Assembly (NCBI GenBank): GCA_025450405.1
Contig: JANWHL010000081.1
Coordinates: 1 to 7,292 of the forward strand
DNA length: 7,292 nt
Direction of reading: 5' to 3'
Source: Ktedonobacterales bacterium
GTDB taxonomy: Bacteria; Chloroflexota; Ktedonobacteria; Ktedonobacterales; JADMIN01
Of this stretch, positions 1 through 6,005 are shown one piece after another. Made by a program: the position numbers and the translations under genes. Each line of letters starts with the position of its first letter. The first letter of the stretch is position 1. The notes under the pieces were generated by a model. The model was not told where the DNA came from. It searched no databases and saw nothing but the letters and a program-made list of their open reading frames with translations.

Positions 1-1603
1 ACGCCAACATCTCCTCGGACGTCGCGCTCTCGCCATCCTTCAGCTTGATCCAGGCCATCAGCTCTTCGCCGTATTTGGCGTCGGGAACACCAATCACCTG
101 CACATCGCCAACTTTCGGATGGCCGTACAGGAACTCCTCGACCTCGCGCGGGTAGATGTTTTCGCCGCCGCGGATGACCATATCCTTGATGCGGCCGACA
201 ATATTGATATAGCCATTGGCGTCCATGGTGGCGAGATCACCGGTATGCATCCAGCGCGCCGTGTCAATGGCGGTCCTGGTGGCCTCGTCGTTGCCCCAGT
301 AGCCCAGCATCACGCAATAGCCGCGCGTGCAGAGCTCGCCCGGCTCGCCTGATGGCACGACCTTCCCCGTCGCCGGGTCGACGATCTTGACCTCGGCGTG
401 GGGGTGGATGCGACCGACGGTGGATACGCGCCGTTCGATCGTGTCGTCCAGGCGCGTCTGGGTGGAGACGGGGCTCGTCTCGGTCATGCCGTAGCAGATC
501 TCGACCTCGCGCATGTGCATCCGGTCGATGGCCTTGCGCATGACGGCGACTGGGCACGGCGAGCCGGCCATGACCCCGGTCCGCAACGACGTGAGGTCAA
601 ACTGGTCGAAATCGGGGTGATCGAGCTCGGCGATGAACATGGTCGGGACTCCGTAGAGGGCGGTGCAGCGCTCCGCCTGGATCGTCTCGAGCACGGCCCG
701 CGGCTCGAACGACTCGGCGGGATAGATCATCGTCGCGCCGTGGCTCATGCAACCCAGATTCCCCATGACCATGCCGAAGCAATGGTAGAGCGGCACCGGG
801 ATGCAGAGACGGTCCTGGTCCGTGAAGCCCTGGAGCTCGGCCACGAAATAGCCGTTGTTCAGAATGTTGTGGTGCGAGAGCGTGGCGCCCTTGGGATTGC
901 CAGTGGTGCCGCTGGTGTACTGGATGTTGATGGGGTCGTCGAATTCCTGCTCGGCCTGGCGCTCGACCAGCGTCTCCGACGTGACCCGCTCGGCACGGGC
1001 CATCAGGTCGCTCCAGCGCCACATGCCCGGGACCGACTGCTCGCCGTTCTCGTCGGCGAGGCGCACCACGTGTCTCAGGTGGGGGGTACGATGGGCGTCG
1101 AGCTCTCCGGGGGCGCAGCGTTCGAGCTCGGGGCAGAGGGACTGGAGCATCGCGGTGTAATCGGCGGCGCGGAACCTCGGGGCCATGACCAGCATCGCGC
1201 AGCTGGACTGGTTGAGTACGTATTCGAGCTCGTGGAGCCGGTAGGCGGGGTTGATATTGACCAGGATGGCGCCCACCTTGGCGGTCGCGAACTGGGTAAT
1301 CGCCCACTCGGCGCGGTTGGGCGCCCAAATGCCGACGCGCTGGCCCTTGTCGATGCCAAGCGCCAGCAGCCCGCGCGCGCACTGGTCCACCTGCTCGCGC
1401 AGGGCCGCGTAGGTGTAGCGTAGACCCTGCTGGCGGACGACGAGAGCCTCGTTCATAGGGTAGCGGGCGACGGTCTGGTCAAAGGCGTCGCCGATCGTCT
1501 GGCCGAGCAGCGGTTTCTCGGCAGCGCCGCTGGTGTAGCTCCACGTAACCGCACTACGATCCGTAACGCCGTGAGCTGGGTTCGCGGTCCGGGCCTGTGT
1601 CAT
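1..1603 (-). CDS. AMP-forming acyl-CoA synthetase, ACSF2-like (3' end off window)
   Basis: Activates a carboxylic acid, probably a medium-chain fatty acid, with ATP to an acyl-adenylate and then to acyl-CoA in the cytoplasm. I translated 534 residues. The ATP-binding P-loop motif YTSGTTGNPKG is at residues 229-239, YGMTETSP begins at 371, TGD with the ribose-binding Asp is at 454-456, the hinge GRIKD is at 470-474 and GGENIYP is at 479-485. The segments DPINIQYTSGTTG, GYCVMLGYWG and IRGGENIYP resemble the ACSF2 subfamily of ANL enzymes. The reading runs off the left edge, so roughly the last 40-50 residues, including the usual catalytic lysine near the C terminus, are not visible. The ATG at 1603 is chosen because GGGAGGT lies 4 nt upstream (1608-1614). 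It is divergent from scpB. Substrate chain length cannot be read from the sequence. No frameshift was seen. Confidence 0.95.
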   Translation of the reverse strand, partial: MTQARTANPAHGVTDRSAVTWSYTSGAAEKPLLGQTIGDAFDQTVARYPMNEALVVRQQGLRYTYAALREQVDQCARGLLALGIDKGQRVGIWAPNRAEWAITQFATAKVGAILVNINPAYRLHELEYVLNQSSCAMLVMAPRFRAADYTAMLQSLCPELERCAPGELDAHRTPHLRHVVRLADENGEQSVPGMWRWSDLMARAERVTSETLVERQAEQEFDDPINIQYTSGTTGNPKGATLSHHNILNNGYFVAELQGFTDQDRLCIPVPLYHCFGMVMGNLGCMSHGATMIYPAESFEPRAVLETIQAERCTALYGVPTMFIAELDHPDFDQFDLTSLRTGVMAGSPCPVAVMRKAIDRMHMREVEICYGMTETSPVSTQTRLDDTIERRVSTVGRIHPHAEVKIVDPATGKVVPSGEPGELCTRGYCVMLGYWGNDEATRTAIDTARWMHTGDLATMDANGYINIVGRIKDMVIRGGENIYPREVEEFLYGHPKVGDVQVIGVPDAKYGEELMAWIKLKDGESATSEEMLA

Positions 1604-1607
1604 GGCG

Positions 1608-1614
1608 ACCTCCC
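1608..1614 (-). promoter_or_regulatory. Shine-Dalgarno of the acyl-CoA synthetase gene
   Basis: GGGAGGT on the minus strand ends 4 nt before the ATG at 1603-1601 and fixes that start. It contrasts with scpB on the other side of the same gap, which has no such site. Confidence 0.75.
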
Positions 1615-1754
1615 ACCTGGCTGCGCGCCGCCGCCGACTGGCGTGCCGAACGTCGCTTGCGAGCGCTTGCGCGTCCCGTCCCGTACATTGTGTGCACGGC
1701 GGGCGTGACCGTGTCTACCTCCGCGATGGCGTAATGCTCCCTTGCCGGACCACA

Positions 1755-1763
1755 TGCTATAAT
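1755..1763 (+). promoter_or_regulatory. Extended -10 promoter of scpB (leaderless arrangement)
   Basis: TGCTATAAT is a perfect extended -10 (TGn plus consensus TATAAT). The last T is at 1763, so the usual start of transcription about 7 nt downstream falls on the A of the ATG at 1770. There is no good -35 at 16-18 bp spacing (1735-1740 reads TGCTCC), which is tolerated for extended -10 promoters. There is no room for a ribosome-binding site, so the mRNA would be leaderless. Confidence 0.65.
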
Positions 1764-1769
1764 CCCACC

Positions 1770-2579
1770 ATGGGACGCAAGCATGACCCGCCAACGCACG
1801 CCACCGGCGCTGAGCGCGCCACACCTCGCGCTGAGCCGCACGCGCCACCGCGACCACCATATGAGCCGTCCGCGCTCCCAGGATTGCCGGCCAGCCTCCT
1901 GGACCTCGAGGCTCTACGCTCGGCGGTCGAGAGTCTGCTCTTCATCGCCGGGCGCCCGGTGGAGCTGGCCGACCTGCGCAAGCTGTTGGCTGTGGAGGAC
2001 AAACGGCTGCGCGAGGCCATCCGCGCGCTGGAGATCGCGTGCGAGGAGCATGGCCGGGGCATACGGGTGCAGCGTCTGGGCGAGCAGGTCCAACTGGTCT
2101 CCGCGCCCGAGAACGCCCGCTTTGTCGCGACCTACCTGGGGATGCCGTCCCAGGTCAAGCTGTCCAATGCCGCCCTGGAGACCCTCTCGGTGATCGCGTA
2201 TCGCCAACCGGTCACCCGTGCGCAGTTGGAGGCGGTCCGTGGCGTCAATAGCGACAGCGCCCTCGCGAGCCTGCTGCAGTATGGCCTGGTGATGGAGGTG
2301 GGCCGCGCGGCGACGGTGGGACGTCCGGTGCTCTTTGGCACCTCAGGCGAGTTCCTTCAGCAATTCGGCCTGGGCAGCTTGGAGGCGCTCCCCGTGCCCG
2401 AGATGCCCGAGGCCGCGCTCATCGAAGCCAACCGCGAGGCCGCGGCGCGTCGTATCCGTGGAGCCATCGGGGTCGGGAACGAGGACGCGGAGACCCGGGC
2501 GGCCACGGGCGGCGCGTCTGGCCCCGGCGACCCGAGTGGGACGGACGGGGTCGGCGAGGACGACCTCATCGAGGGGTAA
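1770..2579 (+). CDS. scpB: Segregation and condensation protein B (ScpB)
   Basis: This is the kleisin-associated (KITE) winged-helix subunit of the bacterial SMC-ScpAB condensin, acting in chromosome compaction and segregation. The protein has 269 residues. The first winged-helix domain spans about residues 46-125 (ESLLFIAGRPVELADLRKLL). The second spans about 130-200, with the hallmark LETLSVIAYRQPVTRAQLE, then RGVNSDSAL and a GRPVLFGTSGEFLQQFGL ending. Residues 1-42 are a Pro/His/Arg-rich non-conserved extension, and residues from about 210 on form an Ala/Gly/Asp-rich tail that is probably disordered. The frame is open back to an ATG at 1602, but that would put the promoter inside the gene, so I chose 1770. 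No scpA is visible next to it; the neighbour behind is divergent, and nfo follows after 85 bp. Membership of the family is certain; the start is likely. Confidence 0.93.
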   Translation: MGRKHDPPTHATGAERATPRAEPHAPPRPPYEPSALPGLPASLLDLEALRSAVESLLFIAGRPVELADLRKLLAVEDKRLREAIRALEIACEEHGRGIRVQRLGEQVQLVSAPENARFVATYLGMPSQVKLSNAALETLSVIAYRQPVTRAQLEAVRGVNSDSALASLLQYGLVMEVGRAATVGRPVLFGTSGEFLQQFGLGSLEALPVPEMPEAALIEANREAAARRIRGAIGVGNEDAETRAATGGASGPGDPSGTDGVGEDDLIEG

Positions 2580-2654
2580 GCGCAAGCCGCCGCGGGCGGA
2601 GCGGATCATGGAGGCCCACCTTTCATAGTAGCCATGTCCCCCGTAGTCGTAGAT

Positions 2655-2659
2655 AGGAG
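2655..2659 (+). promoter_or_regulatory. Shine-Dalgarno of nfo
   Basis: AGGAG lies 5 nt before the ATG at 2665 and supports that start. The 85-bp gap after scpB holds no T-tailed terminator. A weak CATAGT hexamer at 2624-2629 has no matching -35. Read-through from scpB is therefore the simpler reading. Confidence 0.7.
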
Positions 2660-2664
2660 CCAAC

Positions 2665-3639
2665 ATGCGCATTGGTCGCCACATCCCCACGGGCTCGCAG
2701 CCAGGCCAGGCGCTTCAGCGGGCGAAAGCGATCGGCTGCGAAGCGGTCCAGGTGTTCGTGACGAATCCCCGTGGTTGGGCGGTGCCCGCTACCGATCCCA
2801 GGCGCGAGACGGTGTTTCGCGCGGCGACCGAGGAGCTAGGGCTGGGTCCCGTGGTTGTGCATGCCACTTACCTCATCAACCTGGCGTCCCCGCGCGACGA
2901 CTTCTTCGCGCGGTCGACTGACCTGCTCCGCGCCACGCTGGAGCGCGCCGGCCGGCACGGCGCCTCGGACGTGGTGGTGCATATCGGCAGCCATATGGGT
3001 AGCGGTGTGGAGACTGGGCTTGGGCGGCTGGCGGAGGGTGTGCGCCGTGTCCTGGACGATGCACAGCCAGGACCCCGGCTTCTGTTGGAGAACGACGTGG
3101 GGGCCGGGGGCGAGATCGGCAATCGCTTCGAGCATCTGGCGGACGTCCTCGCCGCCGCGCCGGACCACCGCGCGCGCCTGGGCGTCTGTATCGACACCGC
3201 GCACCTGTGGGGCGCCGGCTTCGACATCGGGACGCGCGAGGGCGCCGAGAACGTCCTGATGGACATTGATCGCGTGATTGGTCTCGACCGTGTGCGTGTC
3301 GTTCACCTGAACGACACAAGCGTGGCCCTCGGCAGTCATCGCGACATCCATGCGCGCGTTGGTGAGGGGATCATTGGTCAGGAGGGGCTTGCCACCTTGC
3401 TCCGCGCGCCCGGTCTGGCGCATACGGCGGTCATCCTCGAGACGCCGATCCGTGAGGAGACGCCGGGCAAGTCTGATTGGGCGCATGAGACCGCACACCT
3501 GCGGCGGGTGCTGGCACTCGCCGGGCGGCCCGTGGCCACCGACGCGCCGGACGAGCCAAACCCGGCGGGAGATGCTGACACCGACGCGCCCCGGGCGCGA
3601 ACGCGGGCGCCACGAACCAAGGTGGGCGTGTCCCGGTAG
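2665..3639 (+). CDS. nfo: Endonuclease IV (deoxyribonuclease IV, AP endonuclease)
   Basis: A base-excision-repair enzyme that cuts 5' of abasic sites in duplex DNA and can remove 3' blocking groups. It is a TIM barrel with a three-zinc centre. All nine expected metal ligands are visible: H66 (VVHATY), H106 (VVVHIGSH), E142 (LLLEND), D177 and H180 (CIDTAH), H214 (VVHLND), D227 and H229 (RDIHARVGEG) and E259 (ILET), spaced as in E. coli Nfo with an offset of only 2-3 residues. The glutamate is followed by Asn-Asp rather than the Asn-Thr of E. coli. The catalytic part ends near residue 285. The remaining 40 or so residues (324 in all, against about 280 in most relatives) are Pro/Ala/Asp-rich and then Arg-rich, probably a disordered basic tail. 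It follows scpB by 85 bp in the same direction. Confidence 0.96.
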   Translation: MRIGRHIPTGSQPGQALQRAKAIGCEAVQVFVTNPRGWAVPATDPRRETVFRAATEELGLGPVVVHATYLINLASPRDDFFARSTDLLRATLERAGRHGASDVVVHIGSHMGSGVETGLGRLAEGVRRVLDDAQPGPRLLLENDVGAGGEIGNRFEHLADVLAAAPDHRARLGVCIDTAHLWGAGFDIGTREGAENVLMDIDRVIGLDRVRVVHLNDTSVALGSHRDIHARVGEGIIGQEGLATLLRAPGLAHTAVILETPIREETPGKSDWAHETAHLRRVLALAGRPVATDAPDEPNPAGDADTDAPRARTRAPRTKVGVSR

Positions 3640-3735
3640 GTGCGCGTGCGCTCTGATATTCGGCGCCGCGCGGGTTGCCTGGCAACATGGGCGAAGGTGG
3701 AACGTAGTACCTTGCGGAAAGGGGGACCCAACACG

Positions 3736-3936
3736 ATGTGGTGGGGACATTTTGGCCGCCGGCGTCGCGGTCCGCACGTGCTCCGATTGCTCGGGCTCAT
3801 GTTTCTGGCACGCATGTTCCTGGGGCGGCGCGGCCCGTTCGGGCCCGGTCGCTTCGGATATGGCGGGTACGGGCGCCGGCGCGGCTTCGGCGGCCCAGGC
3901 GACATGAGTGGTTCGGGCGGCTGGGGCTGGTGGTAG
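3736..3936 (+). CDS. Small Gly/Arg/Trp-rich protein, function unknown
   Basis: I do not recognise a family. The protein has 66 residues. It begins MWWGHFGRRRRGPH, then has a short hydrophobic stretch at about residues 15-30 (VLRLLGLMFLARMFLG), then a Gly/Arg/Phe/Tyr-rich tail, and ends GGWGWW. It is strongly basic with only one acidic residue (D56 in PGDMSG). A purine-rich GGAAAGGGGG (3716-3725) lies 10 nt upstream of the ATG, a rather long but usable spacing. The frame is open further upstream to an ATG at 3640, but that start lies directly after nfo without a Shine-Dalgarno. A hairpin terminator 19 bp after the stop supports an expressed gene. The hydrophobic part may bind membrane, or the Gly/Arg tail nucleic acid; both are guesses. 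It could still be a chance open frame. Confidence 0.5.
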   Translation: MWWGHFGRRRRGPHVLRLLGLMFLARMFLGRRGPFGPGRFGYGGYGRRRGFGGPGDMSGSGGWGWW

Positions 3937-3955
3937 CAGAGACACACGATGACGT

Positions 3956-3986
3956 GGGCCGGGCACTTTTGCTCGGCCCTTCGTTC
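3956..3986 (+). terminator. Hairpin terminator ending the plus-strand gene block
   Basis: GGGCCGGGC (3956-3964) pairs with GCTCGGCCC (3971-3979), nine pairs including one G-U, around the loop ACTTTT. A modest T-rich run TTCGTTCT follows. It sits between the small protein and the convergent serine hydrolase. On the minus strand the hairpin is not followed by T residues, so it should act mainly on plus-strand transcripts. Confidence 0.6.
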
Positions 3987-4007
3987 TGGCCGGCGAGTCG
4001 GATCGAG

Positions 4008-5072
4008 CTAGCGCTCAACCGAGGCCAGGACATAGTCGATGAGGATCTGGTCGGTTAGCTGGTGCATGTCGCGCGCGCCGTAGTTGGTGCTCGTGATCAC
4101 CGCCACCAGGTCCAAATCAGGAATGACGACAATCTTGTTGCCACCGTTGCCTTGCATGAGCGCGGCGCCTACCATTCCGCCGCGCGCGCGGAACGTCCGC
4201 AACCACCAGAGATAGCCATACTCCGTCTCATCGTCTATCCGAACATGTGGCCGCAGGGAGTCTCGCACCCAATCGCGGGACACAATGCGCGTGCCGTCCC
4301 AGGAGCCGCCGTTGAGGTAGAGCTGGCCGAGCTTGAGCAGATCGCGACCGCGGAGTCCGAGGCCGCCGCCCGTCATCGCGAGCCGGGTCGGCGTGAATTG
4401 CCACTCAGCCCGCTGTATGCCCAGAGGCGCGAAAAGTTGGCCCTCCGCGAAGTCCGGCACGCTGAGGCCGGTTGCGCGCTCCAGCACGCCGCCAAGCGTG
4501 GCGACGCCCGCCGTGCAATAGCTAAAGCTCCGGCCGTATGGTGCTTCGGCGGGTGGTGTCACCCAGGCCGGAAAGCCTCTGATTGGAAGATCCAGCGTAA
4601 ACTGGCTGTAATCCTCAATCAGATACATGCGCTCTTCATGGCCGCGTGAGTATGGGTTAGAGTCGTCGCACTCCAGCAACGAGCTCATCGTCAGGAAGTC
4701 CTCGACGGTGATGGACTCTTTCCGCGGGTCGGGGTGCTGGAGCGGCAGCTTGTCTGGAAAGAACGCCAGCACTGGAGCGTGCGCGCTGGCCAGGAACCCC
4801 ATGTCGATGGCGATGCCGACGAGCATTCCTGTCACCGACTTCGTCGCCGAGCGGGTGTTTAGCAATGTGTCACCATCCGCGCCGTCGAAGTACGCCTCAC
4901 AAACCAGTCGGCCCCGGCGCGCGATGAGGACGCTCGTCAATTTCGTGAAGGAACCGTCCGCGATGGCACTAACCAACACCTGGAGGCGGTCAGCGGACAA
5001 TCCGCACTCCCCGACGGTCCCAATCGGCCAGCCGTCCGGGCGCTCCAGCGGCTGGAGTGGATCAGTTGACAT
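4008..5072 (-). CDS. Serine hydrolase of the beta-lactamase / CubicO family
   Basis: A penicillin-binding-protein-fold hydrolase (COG1680-like, related to class C beta-lactamases, EstB esterases and NylB amide hydrolases). The true substrate, ester or amide, cannot be read from sequence. In 354 residues the nucleophile motif SATK is at 75-78 in the context RSATKSVTGMLVGIAID. The second motif is Y185-C-T where Y-x-N is usual. YGYLWWL is at 285-291. The third motif region is GNGGN at 308-312, followed by KIVVIPDLDLVAVIT, in place of KTG or HxG. MSSLLECDDSNPYSRGHEERMY marks a distinct subgroup. No signal peptide is seen, so it is probably cytoplasmic. The first ATG (5078) directly abuts the AGGAG, so the second ATG (5072), 6 nt from it, is taken. 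It lies 112 bp after the SRAP gene with no terminator between. Confidence 0.88.
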   Translation of the reverse strand: MSTDPLQPLERPDGWPIGTVGECGLSADRLQVLVSAIADGSFTKLTSVLIARRGRLVCEAYFDGADGDTLLNTRSATKSVTGMLVGIAIDMGFLASAHAPVLAFFPDKLPLQHPDPRKESITVEDFLTMSSLLECDDSNPYSRGHEERMYLIEDYSQFTLDLPIRGFPAWVTPPAEAPYGRSFSYCTAGVATLGGVLERATGLSVPDFAEGQLFAPLGIQRAEWQFTPTRLAMTGGGLGLRGRDLLKLGQLYLNGGSWDGTRIVSRDWVRDSLRPHVRIDDETEYGYLWWLRTFRARGGMVGAALMQGNGGNKIVVIPDLDLVAVITSTNYGARDMHQLTDQILIDYVLASVER

Positions 5073-5078
5073 TCCCAT

Positions 5079-5083
5079 CTCCT
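5079..5083 (-). promoter_or_regulatory. Shine-Dalgarno deciding the hydrolase start
   Basis: AGGAG on the minus strand touches the ATG at 5078-5076 and lies 6 nt from the ATG at 5072-5070. Normal spacing favours the second, giving a protein that begins MSTDPLQP. Confidence 0.65.
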
Positions 5084-5184
5084 ATCGGGGTCCCGACACC
5101 GACATGTGGCCGTGAGCGCTGAGGGGAAACGGCAATGTCTGGACGCTTTGCGCATGCCGCCCGCGCGTGGCTGGCGGAGCTCGC

Positions 5185-5865
5185 CTATGCCCCCAGCGGC
5201 AGAAGCAGGTCTTCGCGGTCGTTGCGCGGGCTGTTGACATCCCGTGAGACTTTGTAGAGGGCTATGTCGGTTGGTGCGTATGGTCGCAATAAGGGCAGAA
5301 CTTCCTCAGGCTTCGTGTTGGCCGGGTCAAGCCAATCGTCTTCGTCTTCGGGGCGCAAGATGGCCGGCATGCGGTCGTGTATGGGGGCAATTGTCTCGTT
5401 GGCCGCGGTCGTAATGATGGTGTAGGTCGGCATCACCGTGCCATCTGGGCCGGACCAGATGTCGTACAGGCCGGCAAAGCCAAGCACAGGCTCGCCTTTG
5501 AGGTGGATGAAGTAGGGCGTGCGCGTGGCTCGATCCCACTCATAGAAGCCCGACGCGGGCACCACGCAGCGACGCGTGCGGACCAGCGGCCGGAACGTGG
5601 GCTTCTCAATCAGGGTTTCGGACCGCGCGTTGATCATCTTCGCGCCGCCTGAGGGGTCTTTCGCCCAGCGCGGGACCAGCCCCCAGCGCATCGGGCGCGC
5701 ATGCGCACCTTCCGCGTCGCGCACCACGATGGCCATGCGCTGGGTGGGCGCGACATTATAGCGCGGGCCGGCCAGGTCGTCGGGCAAGGGCAGCTCGGGC
5801 GCGGTGAGGTGGAAGCGCTGGGCGAGCGTTTCCGCGTCGACACGAATAGCGTAGCGACCGCACAT
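5185..5865 (-). CDS. yedK: SRAP-domain abasic-site protein (YedK/HMCES family)
   Basis: SRAP proteins form a covalent thiazolidine link between Cys2 and an abasic site in single-stranded DNA, shielding it at replication forks. This 226-residue protein has the usual family length. The active-site set is complete: C2 in MCGRYA (exposed after Met removal), N37 in RYNVAP, N79 and R81 in INARSET, E109 in SGFYEW and H163 in IHDRMPAIL. MRWGLVPRWAKD at 59-70 is also characteristic. AAGGAG lies 8 nt before the ATG. The MFS gene is 132 bp upstream and the serine hydrolase 112 bp downstream, all on this strand. No LexA-type operator was recognised upstream, although members are often in the SOS regulon. 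Confidence 0.96.
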   Translation of the reverse strand: MCGRYAIRVDAETLAQRFHLTAPELPLPDDLAGPRYNVAPTQRMAIVVRDAEGAHARPMRWGLVPRWAKDPSGGAKMINARSETLIEKPTFRPLVRTRRCVVPASGFYEWDRATRTPYFIHLKGEPVLGFAGLYDIWSGPDGTVMPTYTIITTAANETIAPIHDRMPAILRPEDEDDWLDPANTKPEEVLPLLRPYAPTDIALYKVSRDVNSPRNDREDLLLPLGA

Positions 5866-5997
5866 GGTGAGTTCTCCTTGTGGGTGAAGCCTGAGTCGGA
5901 TTGTGTGGGAGCGTGGGGGTGGGAGGGAAGACCCCGTGGGGATTATGCACCCATTCCGCCGGCGCGGCGCGAATTCGGCAACGCGTTTGGCGGGGAC
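5866..5997 (-). other. MFS/SRAP intergenic region: possible promoter and pyrimidine-rich leader
   Basis: Read on the minus strand, the gap holds a possible -10 CATAAT (5947-5942, preceded by GTG) about 76 nt before the SRAP ATG. I see no -35 at proper spacing. Downstream comes a short CCCC-AC-GGGG pairing and a C/T-rich run up to about 5904. This could be a separate promoter and leader for the SRAP gene. No T-tailed terminator follows the MFS stop. Confidence 0.3.
5874..5879 (-). promoter_or_regulatory. Shine-Dalgarno of the SRAP gene
   Basis: AAGGAG on the minus strand, 8 nt before the ATG at 5865. It also confirms that Cys is residue 2, as the SRAP mechanism requires. Confidence 0.75.
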
Positions 5998-6005
5998 TCA
6001 GGCTT
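5887..6005. repeat. 11-bp perfect inverted repeat around the MFS/SRAP gap
   Basis: AAGCCTGAGTC at 5887-5897 is matched exactly by its reverse complement GACTCAGGCTT at 5995-6005, with 97 bp between. The right arm contains the MFS stop codon and its last codons. The left arm lies 21 nt upstream of the SRAP start. The bases just outside the arms are GTG on both sides (5884-5886 and 6006-6008). It could be a tiny MITE-like insertion, a long-range RNA stem, or chance. Confidence 0.45.

Larger units (their letters stand above)
1604..1769. other. Divergent intergenic region with phased repeats and a palindrome
   Basis: This is the 166-bp gap between the divergent acyl-CoA synthetase and scpB genes. 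It holds two GCTTGCG direct repeats at 1655-1661 and 1665-1671, exactly 10 bp apart start to start, then a CCCGT doublet (1674-1683). An imperfect 19-bp palindrome at 1681-1699 (outer arms CCGT and ACGG, 6 of 9 pairs matching) follows. The scpB extended -10 is at its right end. I could not pick out a convincing minus-strand promoter. The repeats could be a regulator site for the synthetase gene, since such genes often answer to TetR- or GntR-type regulators, but no regulator gene is visible here. Confidence 0.35.

Noticed and set aside
398..1423. 341-codon open frame on the plus strand
   Set aside because: It is antisense to the acyl-CoA synthetase, whose motifs are unmistakable. The product is Asp/His/Gly/Val-rich, as expected from the complement of GC-rich codons, and has no recognisable domain.
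1742..1747. TTGCCG as the -35 of the scpB promoter
   Set aside because: It is only 10 bp from the TATAAT, far short of the 16-18 bp needed.
1602..1769. Upstream extension of scpB to an ATG at 1602
   Set aside because: It would overlap the divergent gene's start codon and swallow the consensus promoter at 1755-1763. The extra residues look non-conserved, with no Shine-Dalgarno.
2587..2599. Hairpin CCGCC-GCG-GGCGG after scpB as a terminator
   Set aside because: The stem is only 5 bp with a 3-nt loop and no T run follows. This is common in DNA of this composition.
3675..3685. Perfect short palindrome TTGCC-T-GGCAA upstream of the small protein
   Set aside because: With only 5-bp arms and no promoter recognised nearby, it is too short to call an operator.
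2836..3966. 376-codon open frame on the minus strand
   Set aside because: It is antisense to nfo, which carries all nine metal ligands, and it has no recognisable domain. It is a GC-driven shadow.
5174..5186. GC-rich near-palindrome at the end of the SRAP gene as a terminator
   Set aside because: There is almost no loop and no T tract on the minus strand, so it is not a credible intrinsic terminator.
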